The translations under genes and the position numbers were made by a program. From assembly GCF_005930355.1 (NCBI RefSeq), contig NZ_VDBO01000001.1, positions 1,523,339-1,587,338 on the forward strand: DNA of 64,000 nt. The letters are read 5' to 3'. Positions 54,382 through 62,450 of this stretch are shown here, one piece after another; the first letter of the stretch is position 1, and each line of letters starts with the position of its first letter. The notes below the pieces were generated by a model. The model had not been told where the DNA came from. It did not search any database and was given only the letters and a program-made list of their open reading frames with translations. The DNA is from Paenibacillus sinopodophylli (GTDB lineage: Bacteria > Bacillota > Bacilli > Paenibacillales > Paenibacillaceae).

Positions 54382-55464
54382 TTATTCGTTTCCATTCCAA
54401 TTCAGCTTCACTTCATTGCCTGTGCGGGAGGATTCATAGATGGCATCCAGCACAAGGTTGTTTGTAAATCCAGACAGCACCGTCGTTATCGGCTGTTTGC
54501 CTTCTCGAATACATGACAAGAAGTGACGGCTTAATCTTGCACGTTCTCCTTCATCAGGGTCTGCTTTGGTTACAACGCTTTCAATAGGACGATCGAACTT
54601 CTCCGTAAGCAGCTTGCCTTCTGATCCACTGTAGCTTGCTCCGCCCTCAGAACCCATGATATGAATGAATGGAGAGTTATCCGTTTCCATATGGACAGCC
54701 CAGCTTACTTCAAGCGATAGCGTACTGCCGTCTTCCATTTTGATCAATGCGGTTGCCAGATCCTCGACATCATAAGTACCATCCCAATCCGGAGTTCCCC
54801 ATGAGCCAATTCCTTTGCGGCTTGGGCCGAACTCAGCATAGGTAGAGCCATAGACGGACACCGGTTTGGGGTTGCCCATTAAGTATAACGCAAGATCTAG
54901 CATATGTACGCCAATATCGATAAGCGGACCTCCACCAGATTGGTCCATCTGAGTGAACCATGTGCCCCAGCCCGGTATGCCTTTTCGGCGGTACCAGCCT
55001 GTTTTGGCCGAATAAATGCGACCAAGCTCACCGCGCTCAATTTGCTCCTTAATCTGCATAGCTACAGACTCCCAGCGCATCTGATGAGCAACCATCAGCA
55101 CGCGGTCGGATGCTTCGCTTGCTCTTAGAATGTCACGCGCAGCAGCACTGTTAATCGCCATAGGCTTCTCTAGTAGGACATGCTTGCCGGCTGCCAAAGC
55201 TTGTATAGCGAGCGGTGCATGAAATTGATTCGGCACGCCGATAATGATCGCATCAATATCTGGGCTCTGAATTAGCTCCTCATTTGAAGCCGCCACATGC
55301 TTAATCCCATACTTATTAGCCGTCTGTTCAGCACGCGTCAAATCAAGGTCAGTCACGGCAGTAATCACACACTCTTCGCCCAGCTTTGAGAACTCACTTG
55401 CATGCACATTTCCAATATTGCCTGCACCGATTATACCAATTCTTATTTTATTATCCGTTGTCAT
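54382..55464 (-). CDS. Gfo/Idh/MocA family oxidoreductase
   Basis: A 360-residue NAD(P)-dependent sugar or inositol dehydrogenase-like enzyme, from the ATG at 55464 (AGGAGG seven bases upstream; an in-frame upstream start at 55512 has none). The Rossmann motif IGIIGAGNIGNVHASEF opens the protein, and the catalytic-region lysine lies in LLEKPMAINS near 95. DIGVHMLDLALYLMG is the usual metal-independent substrate site histidine. It heads the operon with isomerase, GH95 and GH3, and is divergent from the AraC gene. Confidence 0.9.
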   Translation of the reverse strand: MTTDNKIRIGIIGAGNIGNVHASEFSKLGEECVITAVTDLDLTRAEQTANKYGIKHVAASNEELIQSPDIDAIIIGVPNQFHAPLAIQALAAGKHVLLEKPMAINSAAARDILRASEASDRVLMVAHQMRWESVAMQIKEQIERGELGRIYSAKTGWYRRKGIPGWGTWFTQMDQSGGGPLIDIGVHMLDLALYLMGNPKPVSVYGSTYAEFGPSRKGIGSWGTPDWDGTYDVEDLATALIKMEDGSTLSLEVSWAVHMETDNSPFIHIMGSEGGASYSGSEGKLLTEKFDRPIESVVTKADPDEGERARLSRHFLSCIREGKQPITTVLSGFTNNLVLDAIYESSRTGNEVKLNWNGNE

Positions 55465-55583
55465 TGGGAAACCTCCTGCGAAAGTAGTGAAAAACCAATT
55501 ACGATAATTCAAGCATCCACTCGTTCAGTAAGCGCTTGATCTCTTTATTTATGATAGAATAAACGGGATAAGAAATCGTGCTT

Positions 55584-55612
55584 GTTTTTCGGTAAAAGTC
55601 TCAGTTTTTCGG
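55584..55612 (+). promoter_or_regulatory. Direct repeat upstream of the AraC gene
   Basis: The nine-base word GTTTTTCGG occurs at 55584-55592 and 55604-55612, 20 bases apart, about two helical turns, the geometry typical of AraC-family binding sites. The second copy overlaps the ribosome site (CGGAGG), suggesting autoregulation. Upstream, AAGCGCTT at 55530 resembles a weak cre. Confidence 0.35.
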
Positions 55613-55628
55613 AGGAATTAATCCACAG

Positions 55629-56525
55629 ATGACCATTATTCCTGATTATTTGAAAACGTATCCAAATATGAATACAGCATCACCCCTCCATATCAGCATG
55701 AACCGCCTATACCATGGTTATCGGCCGCATCGCCATGATTTCCTAGAGTTTTCATTTGTGATAGAAGGCAGGGGCTCGGAAGCGATTAATGAAACAAGGC
55801 ATCAAATGCTTCCCGGCACGTTTACGTTCGTATTGCCTTATCAGGTGCATGAGCTGTTCACCGAACCCGGCAGCACGCTCGTTCTCTATAACTGTATGTT
55901 CAGCATGGACCTGCTCATGGAGCCTGGACAAGAGGACGGCCTACTGGGCTTGAACGAGCAGAACGCATGGCCTCCTTTTATACAACTTAGTGGAGAAGAC
56001 ATGGAGCGGATGAGCCGCCTCATAGAGGAGATGTATCAAGAATACCAGAGCAAGGAGCCCTGGCGCCGCACAATGCTCCATATTAAGCTCAAAGAAATTC
56101 TTATCCTATTTGACCGGTATCGGCGCAGCGCTTCGCCAGCCGCCAGTTCCTCCCTGCTCGCTTCACGCTCAAGCGCTTCAATATGGCCCATTATCCACTA
56201 TATTCACCGCCATTATCAGGATGAGCTCGCGCTCTCTGATCTAGCCAGCCGATTCTCGCTCAGCACTTCACGAATCAGTGAGGTGATCAAGCAGACAACC
56301 GGACAAACCTTTGTCCACTTCCTTCATGATTTGCGGCTCAGACATGCTTGCAGCCTGCTTGTCTCTACCGAAATGAGTGTTGCAGAGATTGCGCTCGAGG
56401 TAGGCTATGGCTCCTACAAAACGTTTTCTCGCATCTTCCGCGAATCGAAAGGTGTCGTACCTAAGGACTATCGCAAAACGAAGCTGGCACAAGTAAAACC
56501 TGCACCACTTAACCAGTTCGAATAA
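55629..56525 (+). CDS. AraC family transcriptional regulator (cupin + HTH)
   Basis: A 298-residue regulator. The cupin-type sugar-binding N-terminus has YRPHRHDFLEFSFVIEGRG and PGTFTFVLPYQVHEL. The C-terminal two helix-turn-helix motifs are LSDLASRFSLSTSRISEVIKQ and VAEIALEVGYGSYKTFSRIFRES. It probably senses a sugar from the GH95/GH3 pathway and controls the divergent operon. The ATG lies 13 bases after GGAGG, slightly long. A strong hairpin overlaps the stop. Confidence 0.88.
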   Translation: MTIIPDYLKTYPNMNTASPLHISMNRLYHGYRPHRHDFLEFSFVIEGRGSEAINETRHQMLPGTFTFVLPYQVHELFTEPGSTLVLYNCMFSMDLLMEPGQEDGLLGLNEQNAWPPFIQLSGEDMERMSRLIEEMYQEYQSKEPWRRTMLHIKLKEILILFDRYRRSASPAASSSLLASRSSASIWPIIHYIHRHYQDELALSDLASRFSLSTSRISEVIKQTTGQTFVHFLHDLRLRHACSLLVSTEMSVAEIALEVGYGSYKTFSRIFRESKGVVPKDYRKTKLAQVKPAPLNQFE

Positions 56526-56576
56526 GCAAGGGCTGCCTCCAGTAGAACATTCTACTCCCGGAGGCAGCCCTTGCTT
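56524..56576. terminator. Bidirectional terminator between AraC gene and small peptide gene
   Basis: A stem of 17 base pairs (AAGCAAGGGCTGCCTCC and complement) with an inner GTAGA/TCTAC stem. No long T run occurs, but the hairpin lies between two converging genes. Confidence 0.65.
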
Positions 56577-56586
56577 GATTATGTGT

Positions 56587-56673
56587 TTAATGAAGAATAG
56601 ACAAGATCACGAACAAGACGGCTAGCAATACGTAAATGACAAGCGATACGACCATTAAAGTCCGCTTACTCAC
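56587..56673 (-). CDS. 28-residue hydrophobic peptide (paralogue of 34802-34894)
   Basis: A GTG-started ORF with a strong GGAGGGGGAG site seven bases upstream encodes MSKRTLMVVSLVIYVLLAVL followed by FVILSILH: a short basic head and one membrane helix. It has the same design and similar residues as the peptide at 34802, 22 kb away, including MSK, LV-YVLL and LF-IL. A hairpin follows it. Function unknown. It lies between the AraC and MFS genes and appears to be its own unit. Confidence 0.6.
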   Translation of the reverse strand: MSKRTLMVVSLVIYVLLAVLFVILSILH

Positions 56674-56769
56674 CGCGCTACTCCCCCTCCGCACCGATTA
56701 GGCTCTCCCCCTTATTGTATGTGGGCGAGGACAACGCGGAAATTGTCCAATAGATAATTTCCACACGGC

Positions 56770-58002
56770 TTACTTGCTTGACCGGCTCTTCCGGTCCGAA
56801 GGCAGCAGAATGGTCAGCATACCGAGCAAAGGCAAATAGGAGGTACAGCGAATAACAAATTCAATGCCCATTTCATCTGCCAAATTGCCAAGAACAGCAG
56901 AACCAATGCCAGCAAGTCCGAATGCCATTCCGAAAAAAACGCCCGATACAAGCCCTACTCTGCCTGGCAGCAATTCATTCGCATAGACCAATATAACGGA
57001 AAATGCAGAAGCCAGAATGAGACCTGCAAAGAAGATCAATATAATCGAAAAAGTTAAATTGGCGTATGGAAGCAGCAGCGCAAACGGTGCTGTTCCGAGT
57101 ATCGAGAACCAGATTAAGCTGCGCCGGCTAAACCTATCCGCAAGCATACCACCAAGGAGCAGACCGATAACATTCGCTGCAAGGAACACGAACAACACGA
57201 TTTGTGCCCCGCTGACGGATAGACCGAAATGAGCAATCGCATAGAACGAATAGTAGCTGCTGATCGCTGCAATATACACGTTTTTCGAAAAAACAAGAAT
57301 CATTAGAATCGTAATTGCAAATATCACTTTCCCGGTCGATACCTGCAGCTCTGAGACAGCCTTAACCGCTTGTCTCACATTTCTCGAAGGCTCAAGCGCA
57401 AGCTGCCCTCCATACCACTTGGCGACGTTGAACTGAATGACGATGCCGATCATTACGGCCAAGGCAAACCAAATGACTCCGCGCTGGCCTGTGTGTACGA
57501 ATAGCAGTGCTGTCATTACAGGTGCAAGCGATTGCCCGATATTGCCGCCGAATTGAAAGATCGACTGTCCCGTTCCTTTCCTCTCTCCAGAGGCCAAATA
57601 TGAAACACGCGCTGAAGCTGGGTGAAAAACAGCTGATCCGACTCCGATAAACATAACAGCAATCATCACAATCCAGAATTCACTTGCATAAGCAAGCGCC
57701 GCCACACCTCCCAGCGTGAACAGCATGCCGATCGGCAGAAGCATTGGCTTAGGATGGGAATCGGATAAAATACCAACTACAGGCTGCAACAGAGCGGCAG
57801 TCAAATTAATCATTAACGAAATGAGGCCAATTTGTGCAAAGCTTAACGAGAGAGAATCCTTCAAAATTGGAAATAAGGCGGGAACGACCGATTGAATCGT
57901 ATCATTAATCAAATGCACGAAGCTGATCGCAAACAATAAAGGATAAATCGTTTTCATGACGGACGGTGACACAGATAGAGAGGCTTGACGGCTAGACATC
58001 AT
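56770..58002 (-). CDS. MFS exporter, fosmidomycin-resistance (Fsr) type
   Basis: A 410-residue twelve-helix MFS protein. The first helix motif FVHLINDTIQSVVPALFPILK and the loop FHPASARVSYLASGERKGTGQS resemble Fsr-type exporters. Substrate unknown. It is divergent from a GntR-type regulator, and two TGCGATAT sites lie between the two genes, so it is probably the regulator's target. The 56674-56769 stretch only has a weak GGAAATT/AATTTCC hairpin. Confidence 0.85.
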   Translation of the reverse strand: MMSSRQASLSVSPSVMKTIYPLLFAISFVHLINDTIQSVVPALFPILKDSLSLSFAQIGLISLMINLTAALLQPVVGILSDSHPKPMLLPIGMLFTLGGVAALAYASEFWIVMIAVMFIGVGSAVFHPASARVSYLASGERKGTGQSIFQFGGNIGQSLAPVMTALLFVHTGQRGVIWFALAVMIGIVIQFNVAKWYGGQLALEPSRNVRQAVKAVSELQVSTGKVIFAITILMILVFSKNVYIAAISSYYSFYAIAHFGLSVSGAQIVLFVFLAANVIGLLLGGMLADRFSRRSLIWFSILGTAPFALLLPYANLTFSIILIFFAGLILASAFSVILVYANELLPGRVGLVSGVFFGMAFGLAGIGSAVLGNLADEMGIEFVIRCTSYLPLLGMLTILLPSDRKSRSSK

Positions 58003-58030
58003 TTTTGCTCCTTTTCATGAAGTAAACAAT

Positions 58031-58051
58031 TGCGATATGTGATATATCGCA
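58031..58051. promoter_or_regulatory. Candidate GntR operator, site 1
   Basis: Perfect dyad TGCGATAT, five bases, ATATCGCA, 29 bases upstream of the MFS ATG. A related half-site recurs at site 2 in front of the GntR gene. Confidence 0.6.
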
Positions 58052-58123
58052 TATTATATTTCCTTATGCCATTAAAAGCAACCGTTGTTTTACTGATACC
58101 TCTGATTGCGCCATTCACCTATG

Positions 58124-58143
58124 TTGCGATATATTAGATATAG
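58124..58143. promoter_or_regulatory. Candidate GntR operator, site 2
   Basis: TTGCGATATATTAGATATAG repeats the TGCGATAT half-site with a degraded second half, 55 bases before the GntR start. Position suggests autorepression. Confidence 0.5.
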
Positions 58144-58195
58144 TCATTTCCCCTTCTAATTATTAGGTTCAGCCATTATAAAGGAGTGTCTTTCG

Positions 58196-58861
58196 TTGCC
58201 TATTCCAACAGACTATACCTCCCCTGCCAGACTCTCCGCCAAAGAGCGTACGCTCAGCCAACTGCAGAAATGGATTATTGACGGCACGCTGCAGCCGGGG
58301 GAGAAGCTTAACGATTCCGAGTTGTCCGAAGCGCTTGGCGTCAGCCGCACACCGATCAGGGAAGCTTTTCAACTGCTTGAGGTTCAAGGATTAATTGAGA
58401 CCTTTCCAGGCAAAGAGACTCGAGTTACGACGCTCGAGAAGGAAGATATTATTAAACTTTATGCACCGCTTACAGCGCTTCAGGCTTTGGCAGCAGAACT
58501 GGCTGCAGCAAATATTCAACCTGAGCATATCAAGCAGCTGCGGGCTATTAATGCAGGTTTCGGTGAAAGCGTGAAGAAGGAACAGCTGTACGAAGCAATG
58601 GAATTGGATGAGGAATTTCATGAAACCATTCTGCATATCGCGAACAACCAGCATATTTCGACGTTCTGCTCATCCCTGCAAATGCATATTAGGCGGTATA
58701 AATATATTTTTTTCAAACGTCCGAATTGGGAATCGAAGGCAGCAGCCGAAGACCATGAGGCGATCATAAACGCTCTTGAATCGCGCAACGCGGAGGAGGC
58801 TGCCCGGCTTATGAAGCATAATCTCGTCAGACCTCTTGAGCATCTGGATCATATGCTGTAG
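58196..58861 (+). CDS. GntR/FadR-type transcriptional regulator
   Basis: A 221-residue regulator from TTG at 58196, with AAAGGAG ten bases upstream. The N-terminal winged helix contains GEKLNDSELSEALGVSRTPIREAFQLLEVQGLIE, and the C-terminal all-helical FCD domain has metal-ligand-type residues in ELDEEFHETILHIANN and EDHEAIINALE. It should sense a small acid or similar ligand and repress the divergent MFS exporter and itself. Confidence 0.88.
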   Translation: MPIPTDYTSPARLSAKERTLSQLQKWIIDGTLQPGEKLNDSELSEALGVSRTPIREAFQLLEVQGLIETFPGKETRVTTLEKEDIIKLYAPLTALQALAAELAAANIQPEHIKQLRAINAGFGESVKKEQLYEAMELDEEFHETILHIANNQHISTFCSSLQMHIRRYKYIFFKRPNWESKAAAEDHEAIINALESRNAEEAARLMKHNLVRPLEHLDHML

Positions 58862-58897
58862 ATGAGGGTAAAACCATGATCAACCTGTTAAAAAACA

Positions 58898-58951
58898 CAA
58901 AAAGCCTGCAATTCAGTCTGCTTTAATAGCAGAACTGGCTTGCAGGCTTTT
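58898..58951. terminator. Bidirectional terminator between GntR gene and the 525-residue gene
   Basis: Stem AAAAGCCTGCAA / TTGCAGGCTTTT with an inner CAGT/ACTG and GCT/AGC stem. T runs occur on both strands, so it may end both converging transcripts. Confidence 0.85.
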
Positions 58952-58957
58952 GCTTAT

Positions 58958-60535
58958 TTATCTGCCAACAACCGACAGCTTGAAGCTCATTTGGCTATCT
59001 GACCGATCAGGCTGATGGGCATAAACAACCTCAATCATAGACCCGACTTGCTGGATGACAGGCGCTTGAGCGTTCGAATCCACCTGAAGAGAGAGACCTG
59101 GCAGTGACCACTTCTCTGCTGTTACATCATTCACATCAAGAGGTCCGCCGCTAATTTCGAAATAAATGTCAGTCGCTTGCTGCGTCTGCAGGCTTACCTG
59201 AACGTCAAGCTCATTCTCTCTCACATTTGCTTCGAACGTGATGCCTCTGGAGTGTGTGTTCCAGTGTCCGCCAGAATCACGTTTAAGCAGCCGCAAATAA
59301 TACTTTTGTCCGTTTTGCGTACACCAGTGAATCGTAGCTGGATGCATTTGGCCATTCGTGTTTTTGCTGCCGGACATGGCACCAAGCATAAGATCCTTCT
59401 CTATCCATGCCTTCGCTGTACAAATATGTCCTTGTTCTTCGGGCAGATCCCGCTCGCACAGCTCGCGAAATTTAGCTACAGCCAGTCTATTTTCTTGGAA
59501 TGTCTCTAATAAAGGCTTCACATATTCAGGTACGTTTACACCGACAAGTGCAATAATCGGATCATGCTCAGATTCACAGTTAATCGCTGCGAGGTACTCA
59601 TAACCTTTGCCAAGCACAAGGTAGAGGAAAACACCCATCGAGCTATGGCCGAGCATCTCCATTTCGTATGCGCGCGCGAACGGACCCGATAAATTTTGCA
59701 AATACGGATTATAGAAGAGCGCGATACTCTCCCACAGCCCTTTCTCTAATTCGCTTCCGATGCGCTTCATCTCATCTGACTTCGCGTACTTGCGCCATAA
59801 TCCGAGAACGGTAATATCAACGCCATAATAGGTCGTTGTATTGAATTCCGCGAGCGAGCCGTATTCCATGAATGCAGAATGAAAGGCGATCGCTTCTTGC
59901 GATGCATGCACGAGCCAGTTCTTGTTGCGAAGTCGGTGGCCGAAATAATGCGTGACGAAAATATGCATGAGCTCGATGTTAGAGTTCATCGGAATCGCAC
60001 CTGACAATCTGCGCTCAATGGAGCCCACGATTGCCTTCTCCATCGAGGCATCCATCCGTCCTACCAGCTCTGCAGGCAGCAGTTCCTCGAATTGCTCCAG
60101 TATAACCGCGAACGTACAGGCAATAAACTCCCGCCAGTTCGGATCGTAGGTTTTCCATACGGGTGAGAGTACCTTTTCATCCGCTGTATAGCCAATGCCC
60201 GCTCCAAGTTCTTTCCAAGGAAGCGTTCCTTTCCATGGCAGTGCTGCCTCCGGCGCGGCGCGGAATGTTCCATGATAAATTTCATCCGGATCGTCGAACT
60301 GCATATCTAGAACCTTGCCTATCAATATGCAGGCCCGCTCCAGATCGCCCGGCTCATTGCGAAGCAGCAAGCCTACCGCATAATGACCGCTTCCGCGAGT
60401 ATTATGCCGCTGGGACTCCTCAACATCTCTAAGCATACCAGCATCTTTATCATATAGTTGGTCCATATGGGCCATGGATTGATCTACCAAATACTTTGCC
60501 TGCTCAGAAAGCTGGCTCAGCATGCTCTGGCTCAT
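58958..60535 (-). CDS. Unknown protein, possible alpha/alpha-barrel glycan-degrading enzyme
   Basis: A 525-residue cytosolic protein without signal peptide. The first two thirds are predicted helical with Trp/Tyr/His-rich loops (for example IPMNSNIELMHIFVTHYFGHRL near 180-200, EFNTTTYYGVDITVLGLW near 230, EMEMLGHSSMGVFL near 290), the pattern of helical toroid lyases or glycosidases. The last 150 residues look like a beta-sandwich. I cannot assign a family. As last gene of an importer operon it probably degrades the imported oligosaccharide. The ATG has AGAGAGGTG upstream. Confidence 0.65.
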   Translation of the reverse strand: MSQSMLSQLSEQAKYLVDQSMAHMDQLYDKDAGMLRDVEESQRHNTRGSGHYAVGLLLRNEPGDLERACILIGKVLDMQFDDPDEIYHGTFRAAPEAALPWKGTLPWKELGAGIGYTADEKVLSPVWKTYDPNWREFIACTFAVILEQFEELLPAELVGRMDASMEKAIVGSIERRLSGAIPMNSNIELMHIFVTHYFGHRLRNKNWLVHASQEAIAFHSAFMEYGSLAEFNTTTYYGVDITVLGLWRKYAKSDEMKRIGSELEKGLWESIALFYNPYLQNLSGPFARAYEMEMLGHSSMGVFLYLVLGKGYEYLAAINCESEHDPIIALVGVNVPEYVKPLLETFQENRLAVAKFRELCERDLPEEQGHICTAKAWIEKDLMLGAMSGSKNTNGQMHPATIHWCTQNGQKYYLRLLKRDSGGHWNTHSRGITFEANVRENELDVQVSLQTQQATDIYFEISGGPLDVNDVTAEKWSLPGLSLQVDSNAQAPVIQQVGSMIEVVYAHQPDRSDSQMSFKLSVVGR

Positions 60536-60559
60536 TCAAGTGACACCTCTCTCTACGTG

Positions 60560-61432
60560 TTAGCCTTTAACCGCGCCGACCATAACTCCGCTAATAAAGT
60601 AGCGCTGCAGCCACGGATAAACAATTAGAATTGGAAGCGTCGAGAAGATGACGCTGGCTGCTTTCAAACTCTCAGGCAGCACGGTTGCGGCTGTCATGCC
60701 TTCCATCTGCATAAGATCATGCACTTGGTTCTGCTGTATCATCTGATACAGCTTAAGCTGCAGCGGATAAAGCTCTGGACTCGTAATGTACATAAGCGCA
60801 TCTTGGAAACCATTCCAACGACCTACCGCATAGAACAAGCTGAGTGTTGCCATAACTGGCAGTGATAACGGAAGAATAATTCGGAACAAGGTACCTAGAT
60901 GGCTGCTGCCGTCAATGCCTGCCGCTTCTTCCAAACTTTTCGGAATATTATTGAAGAATGAAATAAGAATGATCATATAGAACGGACTGATCAAACCTGG
61001 CAATATGAGCGCCCACATGCTGTCAAGCAAGTGGAAATCACGAACCAGGATATACTCTGGAATCATACCGCCTGTGAAAAACATCGTAATAACGATAATG
61101 AGCATAAACAGCTTACGGCCCTTGAGCTCCTTCTTCGAAAGCGGATAAGCAACTGCAATCGTCATTATCATTGATAATACAGTGGACAATACAGTCAGTG
61201 CAACTGTAAAGCCAAGTGAACGAATCATCGACATATCCGAGAATACCTTGCTGTATGCCTCGAAGGTAAGCTCTACTGGGAAGAAGGATACTTCCCCAGA
61301 CATGATCGGTCTGTTCGAGCTCAAGGAAATCGCAATAATGTGTATAAATGGCGCTAAACATAGCAGCATCGTAACGATAATAAAAATAATATTAGCCGTA
61401 TCTATTATACGGTTTGAAGAACGTTCACTCAT
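60560..61432 (-). CDS. Sugar ABC importer permease, YtcP type
   Basis: A 290-residue MalG-like permease with six helices, EAA loop EEAAGIDGSSHLGTLFRIILPL and ending QRYFISGVMVGAVKG. It starts after GGAGGA, 31 bases from the partner permease. No ATPase is encoded here. Confidence 0.9.
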   Translation of the reverse strand: MSERSSNRIIDTANIIFIIVTMLLCLAPFIHIIAISLSSNRPIMSGEVSFFPVELTFEAYSKVFSDMSMIRSLGFTVALTVLSTVLSMIMTIAVAYPLSKKELKGRKLFMLIIVITMFFTGGMIPEYILVRDFHLLDSMWALILPGLISPFYMIILISFFNNIPKSLEEAAGIDGSSHLGTLFRIILPLSLPVMATLSLFYAVGRWNGFQDALMYITSPELYPLQLKLYQMIQQNQVHDLMQMEGMTAATVLPESLKAASVIFSTLPILIVYPWLQRYFISGVMVGAVKG

Positions 61433-61463
61433 GTTGGTTTTCCTCCATTCTCCTCAAGCTGTA

Positions 61464-62363
61464 TTAAATAATACTTTCATCTGCCAGCTTCTTCGAAGCA
61501 TAGTTGGCGCCTAACAGGAAGATCAATCCTACAAGTGCTTGGAATAAGCCAACCGCTGTAGCCAGCGTTATTTGACCAGACTCCATCCCGATCCGATATA
61601 CGAATGTACTTAGCACATCCGAATAATCTCGAACGGCGACATTACCAATAATAAATGGTCGATCAAAGCCGATTGAAATCATATTGCCGAGGCTGATAAT
61701 AAGCAGCGTTGCAATCGTTGTCTTCAAACCAGGAATGGAAATATGCCAAATTCGTTTGAAACGATTCGCGCCGTCGACCTCTGCAGCCTCGAACAGCTCT
61801 TTATTAATACCAGTAAGTGCGGCTAAGTAGAGAATCGTACCCCAACCCGCACTTTGCCAGACACCTACTGCCAGATAAGTAAACAACCAATACTTCTTAT
61901 CCGTCAGAAACGGAATTTGGCCAAGCCCCATCGCTTCAAGCAGATTATTAATGAACCCTGATTGTGTCCCGAATACTTGCAGCACAATACCGCCAATAAT
62001 AACCCACGATATAAAGTGTGGAATATATAATACCGTTTGCGCCATTTTCTTAAACCAAGCCGCTTTCAGCTCATACAGCATAATGGCTAGCAGAAGCGGA
62101 GCCGGGAAGGAAATGAGCAGATCGAGAAAATTCAAAAGGATGGTATTACGCAGCGCATCGAAAAAATCTTGATTCTGGAACACTTCCCTAAATGCTTCAA
62201 ACCCAATCCACTTACTTCCGGAAATGCCTTGGAAGAAATTAAAGTCTTTGAATGCGATCTGAACACCGTACATAGGACCATATTTGAACAGGAAAAAATA
62301 AGCTAGTGGAAATACCAACAAAATATAGAGATGCCAATTTCTTTTCAAATACATGTTTCTCAT
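61464..62363 (-). CDS. Sugar ABC importer permease, YteP type
   Basis: A 299-residue MalF-like permease with six helices and EAA loop EAAEVDGANRFKRIWHISIPG. Start chosen as ATG at 62363 with AAGGAGG about ten bases upstream; a GTG at 62369 with a tight four-base spacing is possible and would add two residues. Confidence 0.9.
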   Translation of the reverse strand: MRNMYLKRNWHLYILLVFPLAYFFLFKYGPMYGVQIAFKDFNFFQGISGSKWIGFEAFREVFQNQDFFDALRNTILLNFLDLLISFPAPLLLAIMLYELKAAWFKKMAQTVLYIPHFISWVIIGGIVLQVFGTQSGFINNLLEAMGLGQIPFLTDKKYWLFTYLAVGVWQSAGWGTILYLAALTGINKELFEAAEVDGANRFKRIWHISIPGLKTTIATLLIISLGNMISIGFDRPFIIGNVAVRDYSDVLSTFVYRIGMESGQITLATAVGLFQALVGLIFLLGANYASKKLADESII

Positions 62364-62399
62364 GGCCACTAATCCTCCTTGTTACTGAAATACGTGGCC

Positions 62400-62426
62400 G
62401 GAAGGAATGATCGGCTCATCCCTTCC
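62400..62426 (-). other. Intercistronic hairpin after the second binding-protein gene
   Basis: Minus-strand RNA folds GGAAGGGAUGA with UCAUUCCUUCC around a five-base loop; the one non-standard pair is G-U on the minus transcript but A-C on the plus. It lies 24 bases after the lipoprotein stop and before the permease gene. Confidence 0.5.
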
Positions 62427-62450
62427 ACCTCGCAAGATGCATTACGTTTG

